Below, piece by piece: positions 18,527-28,506 of a DNA stretch of 64,000 bases. Source of the DNA: Flavobacterium paronense (GTDB taxonomy: Bacteria; Bacteroidota; Bacteroidia; Flavobacteriales; Flavobacteriaceae); assembly GCF_030409795.1 (NCBI RefSeq), contig NZ_JAUFQN010000019.1, positions 2,914,001 to 2,978,000 of the forward strand, written 5' to 3'. The notes below the pieces were generated by a model that saw only the letters and a program-made list of their open reading frames with translations, was not told where the DNA came from and ran no database searches. Position numbers and translations under genes: made by a program. Every line of letters begins with the position of its first letter. The stretch's first letter is position 1.

Positions 18527-19888
18527 TTATTCTGCTTTGGAACTATTTTGAGTACTAATTCCTGTATTAAAAAGACAATACATCATCATAAAAAACACAA
18601 CTCCCCTTTGTCTCCATAAAAATGATTCGGTCAAAAATAAACTTATCATTAGAAATGCGAAAGCAAAATGAACAAAATCTTTCAATTTAATCGCATTTTT
18701 AATGTTAACAATCAATAATATTAACAATAGGATAAACCCAAAAACACCTAATTCAGCAAAATTTTGAACGTATTGATTGTGAAAGTTTTTCGATTGATAA
18801 CCGCTGTCCGAATCATTTTCATTCCCCATATAAAGATTGTAATGAACGGCTTTTTCTTTAATTTTTGGATAAGATGCGTTTAATCCGAAGCCTTTTAAAA
18901 AGACATTATTTTCATTCATTAACTCTGTAAAAATTCTGAATTGATAAACCCGAAATGCTGTTCCGTTAAAGTAATCATTTGGTGTAAAAGTAGGATTTGA
19001 CCATGCTTCCTTTAAACTTACATAATGCACACCTGACGGAATCCCTTCAATTACATTAGTGCTTAAACTTTTATCTGTATTGTTTTGAAATTCAACTTTA
19101 AACCTATCTTTTATTCTTCCTGTCGAAAAGATTATTACTAACAATAATCCAAAAACAATTAGGTTTCTCAATCTTAATTTATGTGCCGTTTTCGAAAAAA
19201 AGAAAATGTTTAGTAGCGAAAGTAATAAAACAACAAGTATGATATTTTTGGAAGATAGTAGTAATATAAAAGCAAAAAGCAAAACAGAAAACAAATTATC
19301 CATTTTTGATTTTACTTCTTTTGTGAAAAAATAAAAGAAAGCAACTGCCACAAAAACAGACATGTGTATGGCATTCAGTAGTTTTGGAACTAATCCGTAA
19401 TCGTTATCATTTTCGCCATGATAAAAGAACATTCTTGGGTCTCCAAACATACAATAGCGAATAATTGCTCGAACCAAATAGTATAAAACAAACGCTACGA
19501 TAGCATAACTATAGTATTCAATGATTTTTCTTTTTTGTTCTGAAGTATTTGTTTTAAAAATCAGAAAGCCAAGTGGAATTATAAGTAATGGGATTTCTTT
19601 TGATAAGGCAGAAATTGTCTCCTCCGAATCTATCGACCAGAAATAAGAAATCACCATTAAAACATAGAGCAGAATTGGAAAAAGCAACTCTTTTTGAAGT
19701 TTAAAATTTTCCTTTTTTAAAGTAATAAAAGCAACCAACAAAAATATCCCTAAAGAAATATTGTTAATAGCAAAAGACAATGGTATTGTGATAAGGACTA
19801 AAAGTATTGAAATAAAAGAGCTGTTACTTTTATTTTCTTTTATCAGATTTTGAATAACACGCTTCGAAAAGTTGTAAATATTCACCAT
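18527..19888 (-). CDS. O-antigen ligase/polymerase-like membrane protein
   Basis: 453 residues with about eleven predicted spans and a long periplasmic loop (about residues 245-365), the layout of the WaaL/Wzy superfamily. It may ligate finished polysaccharide to lipid A-core or polymerise repeat units. A second Wzy-like gene lies in the same operon (22094-23359), so one of the pair may be ligase and the other polymerase; sequence alone does not say which. Its start overlaps the end of the upstream DUF1972 glycosyltransferase gene by 59 bp; a later start would shorten that overlap but would cut the N-terminal region. Confidence 0.8.
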   Translation of the reverse strand: MVNIYNFSKRVIQNLIKENKSNSSFISILLVLITIPLSFAINNISLGIFLLVAFITLKKENFKLQKELLFPILLYVLMVISYFWSIDSEETISALSKEIPLLIIPLGFLIFKTNTSEQKRKIIEYYSYAIVAFVLYYLVRAIIRYCMFGDPRMFFYHGENDNDYGLVPKLLNAIHMSVFVAVAFFYFFTKEVKSKMDNLFSVLLFAFILLLSSKNIILVVLLLSLLNIFFFSKTAHKLRLRNLIVFGLLLVIIFSTGRIKDRFKVEFQNNTDKSLSTNVIEGIPSGVHYVSLKEAWSNPTFTPNDYFNGTAFRVYQFRIFTELMNENNVFLKGFGLNASYPKIKEKAVHYNLYMGNENDSDSGYQSKNFHNQYVQNFAELGVFGFILLLILLIVNIKNAIKLKDFVHFAFAFLMISLFLTESFLWRQRGVVFFMMMYCLFNTGISTQNSSKAE

Positions 19889-20936
19889 TTATTTTTTCCC
19901 AATTAAATTCGTTCACAATCGAATCAAAATTGTTTTGAACCAATCGCAAGTTATCATTTTTTTTGATTGAATTCAGAATATTTTTTACTTCGTTAGAATC
20001 CGAAAAATAATAGCCGTTTTCCTTTAAAATCCCTTTATTAAAATCATTGTTATGCGCAATTACTAAAGCTCTTGATGCCATTGCTTCAAGTAGCGATGGA
20101 TTTGTTCCGCCGACCGAATGTCCATGGAAATATAAGTTAGAAAAATAACGAAGATTATTCAAATGTTCGAGGTTATATATTCCGCCAATGAAGCGAATAT
20201 TCGAATGGTCTTTGAATTTGTTTTTTAAGTATTCCCCATATTTTGTCATGTGCTTTCCGATGACCAAAATTGGTGTTTTATCTTCATTCTTCGCAACGCC
20301 TTCAAGAACCATGTCTAAATTATTTTCTGGTTCGAAACGTGCCATTATCATATTATAGTTTTCCTTTTCTACGTCATATTCCTTTAGAATTTGATCATTA
20401 GGAGACGAAAAAGGGTATGCTCCATAAGCAATATAAGTAGATTCTTTTTTGTATTTGCCTTTCAAAAATTTTTGAATTCCTAATGAATCCGAAACCAAAA
20501 AGTCACTGCTATTGGCGGCTAATCTTTCGGCAAATTTTAAAAACTGCTGAACTGGTTTAGAATATTTTGTTCTCTTCCATTCTAATCCATCCATGTTAGT
20601 GATAATGATTGATTTTTTAGGCAACAAAAAATGCCAAACCGAATTACTAGTATACCCTAATTGCAAAATGATATCAAAATCTCTCTTTCGGGAATCTATG
20701 ATGCAATTGTAGTCATAAATAAACTGTCCAAATGTCCCAAATTTATATTCGGGATCATACTGATGGATAATGTTTACACCGTGAAAAGTGGTTTCCTGAA
20801 AAGGATGGTCATGAGAATTGTAACAGTAAACTTCGTGTCCTTTTTCAACAAGATACACCGAAAAGAATTCAGCAAACTGCTCAAATCCTCCGTAATAATT
20901 GGGTACACCACGGGTTCCTAATATGGCTATTTTCAT
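19830..20936 (-). CDS. DUF1972 glycosyltransferase (rhamnosyltransferase-like)
   Basis: 368 residues. The N-terminus IAILGTRGVPNYYGGFEQFAE is the mark of the DUF1972 domain that precedes a GT4 C-terminal half. Related enzymes are often annotated as rhamnosyltransferases, which would fit the rfb genes for dTDP-rhamnose 9 kb away. The C-terminal half carries YFHGHSVGGTNPSLLEAMAS, the donor-binding region. It lies in the minus-strand polysaccharide operon and overlaps the next gene by 59 bp. The rhamnose assignment is inference. Confidence 0.87.
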   Translation of the reverse strand: MKIAILGTRGVPNYYGGFEQFAEFFSVYLVEKGHEVYCYNSHDHPFQETTFHGVNIIHQYDPEYKFGTFGQFIYDYNCIIDSRKRDFDIILQLGYTSNSVWHFLLPKKSIIITNMDGLEWKRTKYSKPVQQFLKFAERLAANSSDFLVSDSLGIQKFLKGKYKKESTYIAYGAYPFSSPNDQILKEYDVEKENYNMIMARFEPENNLDMVLEGVAKNEDKTPILVIGKHMTKYGEYLKNKFKDHSNIRFIGGIYNLEHLNNLRYFSNLYFHGHSVGGTNPSLLEAMASRALVIAHNNDFNKGILKENGYYFSDSNEVKNILNSIKKNDNLRLVQNNFDSIVNEFNWEKINGEYLQLFEACYSKSDKRK

Positions 20937-21008
20937 GAAATTTTATTACGGTTTGGATTTTTTCTGTTTCATTGCAAACATAACAAAATGATTTGAATTT
21001 TTGTGCGT

Positions 21009-22097
21009 TTAAGAAATAGCTTTTTTGAATTGTTCCGCCGCGAATTGCCAGGTGAATTTGGCTTTCATTTGATTTCGTTTTTGATCCATTTGAGTGTCAT
21101 TCAAACCAATTTTTATTTTGTTTTTTAAATCTTCTAAATCTAACGGATTAAAAAGACAATCACCAAAAAACTCGAAATCAGCCATGGCAGTTGTGTTCGA
21201 ACAAATCGTTGGGATATTTGCTGCCAAAGACTCTAATGGCGGAATCCCAAATCCTTCGGCAATTGATGGATAAATGGATAAATCGGCACCACGAACCAAT
21301 ACTAACAAATCTTGAGAATTAACTTTGCTGAAAGAAAAAATGGTAGCTTTTATTTCATCTGGAAGAGAGGTGTAATAGTCATTATAGACTTTATTTTCAA
21401 TCGCTTTATTGCCTACAAAAACTAACGAATGTGTTTTATAATATTCATTTTCAACAAATGCTTTTAACAGTCGGTCATGATTTTTTCTTGGTTCCCAGCG
21501 ACTAACATATAAAAAGTAATTTGTTGCTTTAAATTTATCCCTTACTTGTTTTTGGACTTCCTCTTTATTGTATGTTTCAAAATAAACTGAATCTATTGCA
21601 TTAGGCGTAATTGTCACCTTTTCTATACCGAAATGCTTTTGAATTTGTTTTTTTGAATATTCGGAAACCGACAATACAACATCTGACCGTTTTGCGCTGG
21701 TTTTAAAAAGAAACTTGTTCTTTATTCGATAAATCAAAGGGAAATATTCAGGGAAATCTAAAAACAACACATCATGAATGGTGACAATGTATTTACAGGA
21801 TTTTATTGGCGGAACGACGTATTGAAAATGAGCAAAATCAATGTTGTTTTTTTTTATAATTCCCGGAATGTCAAAAAGTAATCTATAGAATTTGTTTTTG
21901 GATTTGTAACTAACATAGGTAAGATTATCATGAGTTCCAAAAATAGTTTTGAGAAACGCTATATTAGATGCGCCAAAATAGAACAGCTTTGTTTTATCTT
22001 TTAAAAGCTCTGTATAAAGCCCTTTAAGATAAGTTGTAGTTCCTTGAAAATTTCCATCAAAGACATGACAGTCAACAAATATGTTTTTGGTTTTCAT
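21009..22097 (-). CDS. Glycosyltransferase family 4
   Basis: 362 residues, GT-B fold. The C-terminal domain has YVSRWEPRKNHDRLLKAF and YPSIAEGFGIPPLESLA, the classic GT4 donor-binding E-x7-E region. The N-terminal acceptor domain includes TIHDVLFLDFPEYFP, common in O-antigen mannosyl- and other GT4 transferases. Its ATG overlaps the stop of the upstream Wzy-like gene by 4 bp (ATGA type), so translation is probably coupled. Sugar specificity unknown. Confidence 0.9.
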   Translation of the reverse strand: MKTKNIFVDCHVFDGNFQGTTTYLKGLYTELLKDKTKLFYFGASNIAFLKTIFGTHDNLTYVSYKSKNKFYRLLFDIPGIIKKNNIDFAHFQYVVPPIKSCKYIVTIHDVLFLDFPEYFPLIYRIKNKFLFKTSAKRSDVVLSVSEYSKKQIQKHFGIEKVTITPNAIDSVYFETYNKEEVQKQVRDKFKATNYFLYVSRWEPRKNHDRLLKAFVENEYYKTHSLVFVGNKAIENKVYNDYYTSLPDEIKATIFSFSKVNSQDLLVLVRGADLSIYPSIAEGFGIPPLESLAANIPTICSNTTAMADFEFFGDCLFNPLDLEDLKNKIKIGLNDTQMDQKRNQMKAKFTWQFAAEQFKKAIS

Positions 22098-23359
22098 TCG
22101 GCTTTATTACTTTCATTTAATAGGTTTTCGTTATCTGACTTCATATAAAATTCTCTTAGGCAAAAAAGGAATCCGATTAAAATTGATTTGTTGTCTGATA
22201 AATTATAAACGCCCATAAATACCCAGTTAGAAAATATCAGAAAAACACCTGTTCCAACAAAAAGTAAGTTAATCTGATTAACTATTGGAAAATTCGATTT
22301 TGTTTTTTTGAAAAGCAGGTAAATTGAAATAAAATATACGAACAATCCTAGTAAACCTGTTTTTAAAAAAATCGTCATAAAGCCATTGTGAAGTATAGAT
22401 ATATAGCGCAAATTCATGTCTCCTAACCATACTTCTTGCTTTAAATCGACTTGTGCCCCTAATCCTTGACCAAAAAAAGTTGAAAAAAGTCCTTCTCTAC
22501 TAACTTGTCTCACGGTCATAATGTTCTCATAAGAGCGGTAGTTATCATTAAAATCTTTCCAGTCATCACGGTTTATTTTAGTTTTAAATGGTTCAATAGG
22601 TGCAATCTTTATTTTATAGAGCAAGGCTTCAATTCCTTCTCCATTTCTTTTGGGATTCATATTATATATTACAGTATATCCAATACCCGTCAAAATCAAC
22701 ACCGAAACCACTACGGTTATTGATCTTTTATTAACTTCAAAATATCCTTTTAATGCCAAAAACAAAATTATGAACTGTATAAAATTTGTTCTTGCCAAAT
22801 ACATGAATGCTGAAAAACCAATAACAATGGCATAAAGTATTGCTTTTTGTCTTGATAAATTTAACTGAAATTTTTCGTGAAATAGAACAACTATTAAAGC
22901 ATATACTTCAAAATCACTGAAATAACCGCCATAAAATCTAATATCATTTACCGTAGTTGCTTTATAAAAAATAACAGCATTAAAAATTAAAAATAGATGA
23001 ATAATCGCAATGAAAAAACCAATGAAAACAATTGTTTTAAAGGCTAATAATGGGAACTTTTTGCATAATTGATATCCTATTAACAAACCTATAAATGGCT
23101 TTATCAGATAGGTGATGTCTCTAATTACAAAATAAAGCTGATGGTTTTTAAAAAAAAAGACTGCTATCGCTAATGCAATTATTAAAACAAAACATAATAG
23201 CTGTTTTATGATCCCAATTGTATATACTTTCTGAATAGTAAAAAAAGCTGTAAGTGACCAAATAGCAAAAGTTAATTCGTAATTATTCAAATAGGGAACA
23301 TAAATACAAATCGCAAAAAGTAATTGATAAATAACTGATTTTTTTATAATTGTTGCCAT
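22094..23359 (-). CDS. O-antigen polymerase-like (Wzy) membrane protein
   Basis: 421 residues, about ten to eleven predicted spans, with a periplasmic loop near residues 235-325. Topology and operon position between an acyltransferase and a glycosyltransferase point to a Wzy-type polymerase. These proteins have little sequence conservation, so the call rests on hydropathy and context. The ATG directly follows the TAA of the upstream acyltransferase gene. Confidence 0.78.
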   Translation of the reverse strand: MATIIKKSVIYQLLFAICIYVPYLNNYELTFAIWSLTAFFTIQKVYTIGIIKQLLCFVLIIALAIAVFFFKNHQLYFVIRDITYLIKPFIGLLIGYQLCKKFPLLAFKTIVFIGFFIAIIHLFLIFNAVIFYKATTVNDIRFYGGYFSDFEVYALIVVLFHEKFQLNLSRQKAILYAIVIGFSAFMYLARTNFIQFIILFLALKGYFEVNKRSITVVVSVLILTGIGYTVIYNMNPKRNGEGIEALLYKIKIAPIEPFKTKINRDDWKDFNDNYRSYENIMTVRQVSREGLFSTFFGQGLGAQVDLKQEVWLGDMNLRYISILHNGFMTIFLKTGLLGLFVYFISIYLLFKKTKSNFPIVNQINLLFVGTGVFLIFSNWVFMGVYNLSDNKSILIGFLFCLREFYMKSDNENLLNESNKAE

Positions 23360-24037
23360 TTATACTATAGTTTTTAAAACTTTTGCCGGCACACCGCCGA
23401 TAACAACATTGTCTGGAAAAATGCCATTCACAACTGCTCCTGCTGCTACAACAGAGTTATTTCCAACCACACAACCGTCAAGAAAAGTAACTTTAGCTCC
23501 AACCCAAATATTATTTCCAAGTTTAATTCCTTTTGAGGTAACTCCTTGTTCTCTTATTAGTTTTGAAACGTCTGAAAAATTATGATTTTCTGAATGAAAA
23601 GAAATATAAGAACCCATAATAACATCGCTCCCGATTTCAATTCCGCCAGCTGCGCCAAAATGGGTATAATCACCAATAGCTGAATTGTTTCCCATTTTTA
23701 AACCAATTCCATATTTTGAAAAATGACTGGTTGAGTTCAAATTTGAAAACGCTCCAATCTTCACACAATCGCCTAAAATAATTTTTTCTGATGAGAAGCC
23801 ATCGATAATTGTATGTTTATCTATGGTAACGCTTTTGCCAAAAATAATGTTTTGAGAATTTAAAATTCTAGAATTCTGACCGACAAATACTTTTTTTCCG
23901 GTTTTTAAAAAACCTCTAACAAGCATAATGGCTCTTTTGGTTAATGTCTGATAAAAAAGTTTGCTTGGAATTCTGGGGTCGATTTGATAATTTTTCCCTG
24001 ACTTTACTAATAATTTTTGAAATATAACTTTTACCAT
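23360..24037 (-). CDS. Left-handed beta-helix (hexapeptide) acyltransferase
   Basis: About 225 residues from the ATG at 24037; an in-frame TTG at 24067 would add ten residues. A series of hexapeptide repeats runs through most of the protein (VTIDKHTII, VKIGAFSNL, SAIGDYTHF, VIMGSYISF, IWVGAKVTFLDG, SVVAAGAVV), ending GGVPAKVLKTI. This is the WcaF/LbH acetyltransferase type. It likely acetylates a sugar of the repeat unit in the cytoplasm using acetyl-CoA. Placed between wzx and wzy genes. Confidence 0.88.
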   Translation of the reverse strand: MVKVIFQKLLVKSGKNYQIDPRIPSKLFYQTLTKRAIMLVRGFLKTGKKVFVGQNSRILNSQNIIFGKSVTIDKHTIIDGFSSEKIILGDCVKIGAFSNLNSTSHFSKYGIGLKMGNNSAIGDYTHFGAAGGIEIGSDVIMGSYISFHSENHNFSDVSKLIREQGVTSKGIKLGNNIWVGAKVTFLDGCVVGNNSVVAAGAVVNGIFPDNVVIGGVPAKVLKTIV

Positions 24038-24083
24038 TAGAGGAAACTTTATCAGTACAAGTCTCAAAAATACAATTGTTTTT

Positions 24084-25349
24084 TTAACTTAAACGATTAA
24101 ATAATTTATTTTTAATGTGATAAAAAAAGATGGAAATTATAAGGATTTCTGAAATTATCAATGAAGATAAAACGCCCATAACTTTAAAAACAGGTGTCAG
24201 TATAACAATTAACACCAACGTTATAACGGTCACTATCATTGTTGTTCTTATATATTTTGTTTGTTTATTCCATCCCAAAATTAATTGTTTAAGAGGCTGT
24301 GAGACACTTTGAAGAATTGGAATAAATAATGCGATTTTCAATAAATCACTAATATATGCAACGTCTTTTGGATTAAAGTAATCAACAACAACAAAGGAAT
24401 AAACAACGATAAGTGTCATTAAGAACAATATGAAAAGGAAATTTAATCCGTTTACTTTTTTCCAAAAATTCAGTCCTTCTATTCTGCTTTTATCTAATAA
24501 ATAGCAAACTCGTGGAAATACAAAGTTGAAAAATAAAATGATATACGTTCTGAAAATTACTATTATCTGATCTATGATTTTATATTGGCCTGCCATAATA
24601 TTATTCCCAAATATGCTAATCAAAACTATTGGAGAATACATTTGGAGCGAAACAAAAATTTGAGAAGAAAACATAGAAAAATTAGTCTTTAGATAGGTCT
24701 TGACTTCTATTCTTTTTGTCTTTTTAAAAGAAAAAGCATGGCGATTCAACAAATAGAGAAAAACAAAACAGTTTGCTATTATCATTCCAATTCCCCAAAA
24801 CAAATTGTTATAAATATAATCGGCAGGTTTTTGAATAAATATAAATATGCCAATAACATAAATAACCTTTGATATAATATTTAAAACCGTAATCCATTTA
24901 AAGTTCTCAAGTCCTTGTAAAAACCAGGTCGGATTTATAAACTGACCAATAAGTATGGGCAGACTTAAAAAAAACAATTGCTTCTCATTGGCAAAAAACG
25001 GAACGGTATAAAAAAGTATAGTAGCCAATAATAAAACCAATAACAGCAATACTAGTTTAGCGGTATAAATTGTAATAAATATTTTTTCAAGTTTCTCTTT
25101 GCTTTCTCTGTTTACCGATACTTCTTGAACGCCCAAAATATCGGAACCATAATCTATAAAAACCATTAAAAAAAAGGCAATGGCTAATCCAACCCCTATT
25201 TTTCCGTAACCTTCTTCACTACAAATTGAAACAATGTAAGGAACTACAAGAATTGGGGTGACCAAATTAAAAGCTTGTCCAACACCATACGTAATAAAGT
25301 TGTTGAGTTGCTTTTGCTTTTTAATATATTCAATACTTGATTTAATCAT
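24084..25349 (-). CDS. Polysaccharide repeat-unit flippase (Wzx-like, MOP superfamily)
   Basis: 421 residues with about twelve predicted spans, the usual size of O-antigen flippases. The N-terminus NFITYGVGQAFNLVTPILVVPYI and the following YGKIGVGLAIAFF resemble the RfbX/Wzx family. It would move the undecaprenyl-linked repeat unit to the periplasmic face for polymerisation. First gene of the minus-strand operon that ends with the priming transferase. Confidence 0.9.
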   Translation of the reverse strand: MIKSSIEYIKKQKQLNNFITYGVGQAFNLVTPILVVPYIVSICSEEGYGKIGVGLAIAFFLMVFIDYGSDILGVQEVSVNRESKEKLEKIFITIYTAKLVLLLLVLLLATILFYTVPFFANEKQLFFLSLPILIGQFINPTWFLQGLENFKWITVLNIISKVIYVIGIFIFIQKPADYIYNNLFWGIGMIIANCFVFLYLLNRHAFSFKKTKRIEVKTYLKTNFSMFSSQIFVSLQMYSPIVLISIFGNNIMAGQYKIIDQIIVIFRTYIILFFNFVFPRVCYLLDKSRIEGLNFWKKVNGLNFLFILFLMTLIVVYSFVVVDYFNPKDVAYISDLLKIALFIPILQSVSQPLKQLILGWNKQTKYIRTTMIVTVITLVLIVILTPVFKVMGVLSSLIISEILIISIFFYHIKNKLFNRLS

Positions 25350-25427
25350 AGAATGGCGTATAAAACGGAAAAGCTACAAACAAAGTAAAACGAACTTCAT
25401 TTGCAGCTTTTTCTATTTTATTTTTTA

Positions 25428-25970
25428 TTATTGCTGACCTAGTTTAAGTAATGCTGGCCCTAAAATAGTTTCCTGTGGATATATTGACGGATGTTCTGCT
25501 TTTCCGTTTTTTACAACTGGAACAACAGCTCCTGTTGTTGGGTCAAATTTACAATGATTTTCATCGGCTCTAAAGAACAGTCCTAATTGTTGTCCTACAA
25601 TATCAAGCTTTTTACCGTTGTAATCAAAATGTATACTTTTCAAATAAATGGTATCTTTTTCGGTCTGTTTTAATCCTAAATCTAAACGTATTTGAGTTGG
25701 ATAAACGTCTTTCGGAAAATAAAAATCAACTTGTTGCTCCTCTTGTTTTCCTGGAACTGGCATCCAAACAACACTTTCTCCAAAGTTTATTGTACCGTCT
25801 TCAGTGTAAAGCAAACAAAAGTCGTCCGTAGTTTTAGATATTGCATTTAATGTTACTTTGAAACCATATTTTTCTTGTGGTTGAGCAGTTTCAGATTCCA
25901 CATTTTCATCCTTGATTTTGCAGCCTATCAAAATTACGCTTGAAATAAACAAATAAACTATCTTTTTCAT
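25428..25970 (-). CDS. Putative lipoprotein of unknown function
   Basis: 180 residues. An N-terminal signal ends in the lipobox LIGC (Cys17), so it should be lipid-anchored outside the cytoplasmic membrane. The mature part is rich in charged residues and beta-forming segments, with no family I recognise. It stands 78 bp upstream of the flippase gene on the same strand and divergent from the GtrII-like gene. A role in the envelope is suggested only by location. Confidence 0.75.
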   Translation of the reverse strand: MKKIVYLFISSVILIGCKIKDENVESETAQPQEKYGFKVTLNAISKTTDDFCLLYTEDGTINFGESVVWMPVPGKQEEQQVDFYFPKDVYPTQIRLDLGLKQTEKDTIYLKSIHFDYNGKKLDIVGQQLGLFFRADENHCKFDPTTGAVVPVVKNGKAEHPSIYPQETILGPALLKLGQQ

Positions 25971-26071
25971 ATCATTTTTAAATTAAAACTATGCCGCAAA
26001 ATAACGGTTTATTATAATAACTAACAAATAAATTTCTACTTTTACAATCTTAAAAAAATAACAATCAATTT

Positions 26072-27553
26072 ATGACAACTGAAACCCAAAATAAACAATT
26101 CTTACTATATATCTTTTCTATACTTGTAGTATTTGTTGCATATGGTTTTGCTCTCACCAATTTCACACTTACTGTTGATAGTGAAAGCCCTATTTATCCT
26201 CATTCTTCTTTAGAACTAGGACGATGGGGAACAAATCTTGTGAGGTACCATTTGATGAACGGTTTGTATCCGTTTTTTACCTTGTTATTTGGGCTTGTTT
26301 TTTTGGCAATTACCGCAGTTGAAGTAACTAAAATACTCAACATAAAAGGAGTTTTTAGTTTTCTTTTTTGTTTGTTATTTTTAAGTTTCCCACAACACGC
26401 ATATCAGTTAGTGTTTACAATGCAAGCCGATGCAATTCCACTGGGCTATTTTTTGGGAACTGTTGGGGTTACGTTTTATTTAAAAGAAAGTAAAACTAAA
26501 ATCTGGAAAATTATCAATTTGGTTTTGACGGTTATATTTATTGTTTGTGCAGTTGCTACCTACCAACTCTTAGTTTTTATCCCTGTAATATTATATGTGA
26601 TTTACTTTTTTACTCAAATTGACAAGCCGGAAGCCAATATAAAACAAGAATTTAAAAAAGCATTTATTTTCGCTGGATTGTTGTTAATTAGTGTAATCAT
26701 TTATTTATTAAGCGTAAAATTATTTATTAAAACCGCAAACAGTTCTTATCTTGAAGGATATGCAACTGGAAATTTAGGCAATCCGTTTGTAGCATTTTAT
26801 AATCTTTTAGTAGATAATATATATGGAAAATTTTATTATGGTGAAAAACCTTTTGTAGTAACAACGATTTGCGTTTTGTTAAGTATTATATACTTTATAA
26901 AAGATAAAACCAATGCTTTGCTGAAAATTTTAATCTTTTTAACATTGCTAATTATTCCTTTTTCAATGTCATTTTTTATTAGAAATGGTTATCACCCTCC
27001 ACGTTTATATGTTGGTTCTACATTAACTTTCGCTTTTATTATTGTATTTGTATTACAAAAAATTCCAAAACAATTTTACAATCAAATACTTTTTACAGGT
27101 GTTTTGCTATATTTATGGAATGTTTTTTTTGTTACAAATTTGTTTTATACTCAAAACCAAATATTTAAACACGACCTTGAAATTGCAAAAGACATCAACC
27201 AAAAAATTAATCAATTTGAGGATTTTAACCCTGATACTGATTATGTTTATTTTTATGGCAGTTTACCTGAAAGTAATCACGTTAAATTAGCTTTGCCCAA
27301 TTCGGAAGTTTTTGCAGGATCCCTTTTTCGTTGGGGCGAAGGCGATAACTGGCGAATGATTAACTTTTTTAGATTTGAAGATATTGCTTACTATCGTTTT
27401 ATGGATGACGAGACCTCGTTTAATAAAGTAAAAGATAAATTTTCAACAATGCCTATTTATCCCGAGAAAGGATCTATTCAAAAAATTGAAAATGTAGTTG
27501 TTGTAAAACTTTCACAAAAAAAAGGATTTCCAAGATATGATTGGGAAAAATAA
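26072..27553 (+). CDS. GtrII-like membrane glucosyltransferase
   Basis: 493 residues with about eleven predicted spans and a soluble C-terminal domain (about 385-493). The segment around ESPIYPHSSLELGRWG and the following FTMQADAIPLGYFLG resemble the GtrII family of polytopic glucosyltransferases. These add a side-chain sugar from undecaprenyl-phosphate-sugar to the O-antigen on the periplasmic face. The GtrB-like donor enzyme follows directly, which supports the call. Confidence 0.78.
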   Translation: MTTETQNKQFLLYIFSILVVFVAYGFALTNFTLTVDSESPIYPHSSLELGRWGTNLVRYHLMNGLYPFFTLLFGLVFLAITAVEVTKILNIKGVFSFLFCLLFLSFPQHAYQLVFTMQADAIPLGYFLGTVGVTFYLKESKTKIWKIINLVLTVIFIVCAVATYQLLVFIPVILYVIYFFTQIDKPEANIKQEFKKAFIFAGLLLISVIIYLLSVKLFIKTANSSYLEGYATGNLGNPFVAFYNLLVDNIYGKFYYGEKPFVVTTICVLLSIIYFIKDKTNALLKILIFLTLLIIPFSMSFFIRNGYHPPRLYVGSTLTFAFIIVFVLQKIPKQFYNQILFTGVLLYLWNVFFVTNLFYTQNQIFKHDLEIAKDINQKINQFEDFNPDTDYVYFYGSLPESNHVKLALPNSEVFAGSLFRWGEGDNWRMINFFRFEDIAYYRFMDDETSFNKVKDKFSTMPIYPEKGSIQKIENVVVVKLSQKKGFPRYDWEK

Positions 27554-27554
27554 T

Positions 27555-28502
27555 ATGAATATTCCAACTATAGGGATAGTTACGCCATGTTACAATGAAG
27601 AATTAGTGTTAAATGAAACTTCATTTCAATTGAATTCTATTCTATCCGATTTGGTAGAAAAAAATTATATCTCTGAAAAAAGTTTTGCTGCTTTTATAGA
27701 CGATGGCAGTAAAGATAAAACCTGGAATAAGATTGAAGAAAATGCAAAACAGTTAAGCCACATTAAAGGATTGAAATTAGCCGGAAATGTTGGGCATCAA
27801 AAAGCGTTATTGGCAGGGTTATTAACCTATAAGGATGAAGCTGACGCACTAATTTCGATTGATGCGGATTTGCAAGACGACGTGAGCGTAATAAAAGATA
27901 TGATACTTAAATTCATATCAGGAACAGATGTCGTTTATGGTGTCCGCAAAGAAAGAACCTCTGATACTTTTTTCAAACGGAATACTGCGCTTCTTTTCTA
28001 CAACCTCATGAAAAAAATGAAGGTAAATATTATACACAATCATGCCGATTACAGATTATGCAGCAGCAGAGTATTAAATGCTTTGGCTGAGTTTAAAGAG
28101 GTTAATCTGTTTTTAAGAGGTATTATTCCTTCTATTGGTTTTAGCAAAGATATTGTTTATTATGACCGTTTAGATCGATTTGCCGGCGAATCAAAGTATC
28201 CCTTCAGAAAAATGGCTGCTTTTGCCTGGAATGGCGTTACTTCGTTTAGTAATTATCCTCTTAAGCTGGTTACCATTATTGGCTTTGTTATCTTTTTCAT
28301 TTGTATAATTATGACAGGGTATGCACTTTTTGCTTTATATACTGGAAATGTATTGCCTGGATGGCTTTCTACCGTTCTGCCAATGTATTTTTTAGGTGGC
28401 GTACAATTATTCTGTTTTGGAATTATTGGAGAATATATTGGAAAAATTTACTCCGAAGTCAAACAAAGACCACGCTATTTTATTGATAAACGAATAGGTT
28501 AA
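27555..28502 (+). CDS. GtrB-like glycosyltransferase family 2 (polyprenyl-phosphate sugar synthase)
   Basis: 315 residues from the ATG at 27555 (MNIPTIGIVTPCYNEE). The GT2 domain has IDDGSKDKT and the metal-binding SIDADLQDD. Two C-terminal membrane spans (about 235-290) are typical of GtrB/DPM1-type enzymes that make undecaprenyl-phosphate-sugar. A start at 27537 is possible but would overlap the preceding gene by 17 bp. It works with the GtrII-like enzyme upstream. A GtrA flippase is not present next to it. Confidence 0.88.
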   Translation: MNIPTIGIVTPCYNEELVLNETSFQLNSILSDLVEKNYISEKSFAAFIDDGSKDKTWNKIEENAKQLSHIKGLKLAGNVGHQKALLAGLLTYKDEADALISIDADLQDDVSVIKDMILKFISGTDVVYGVRKERTSDTFFKRNTALLFYNLMKKMKVNIIHNHADYRLCSSRVLNALAEFKEVNLFLRGIIPSIGFSKDIVYYDRLDRFAGESKYPFRKMAAFAWNGVTSFSNYPLKLVTIIGFVIFFICIIMTGYALFALYTGNVLPGWLSTVLPMYFLGGVQLFCFGIIGEYIGKIYSEVKQRPRYFIDKRIG

Positions 28503-28506
28503 AAAA

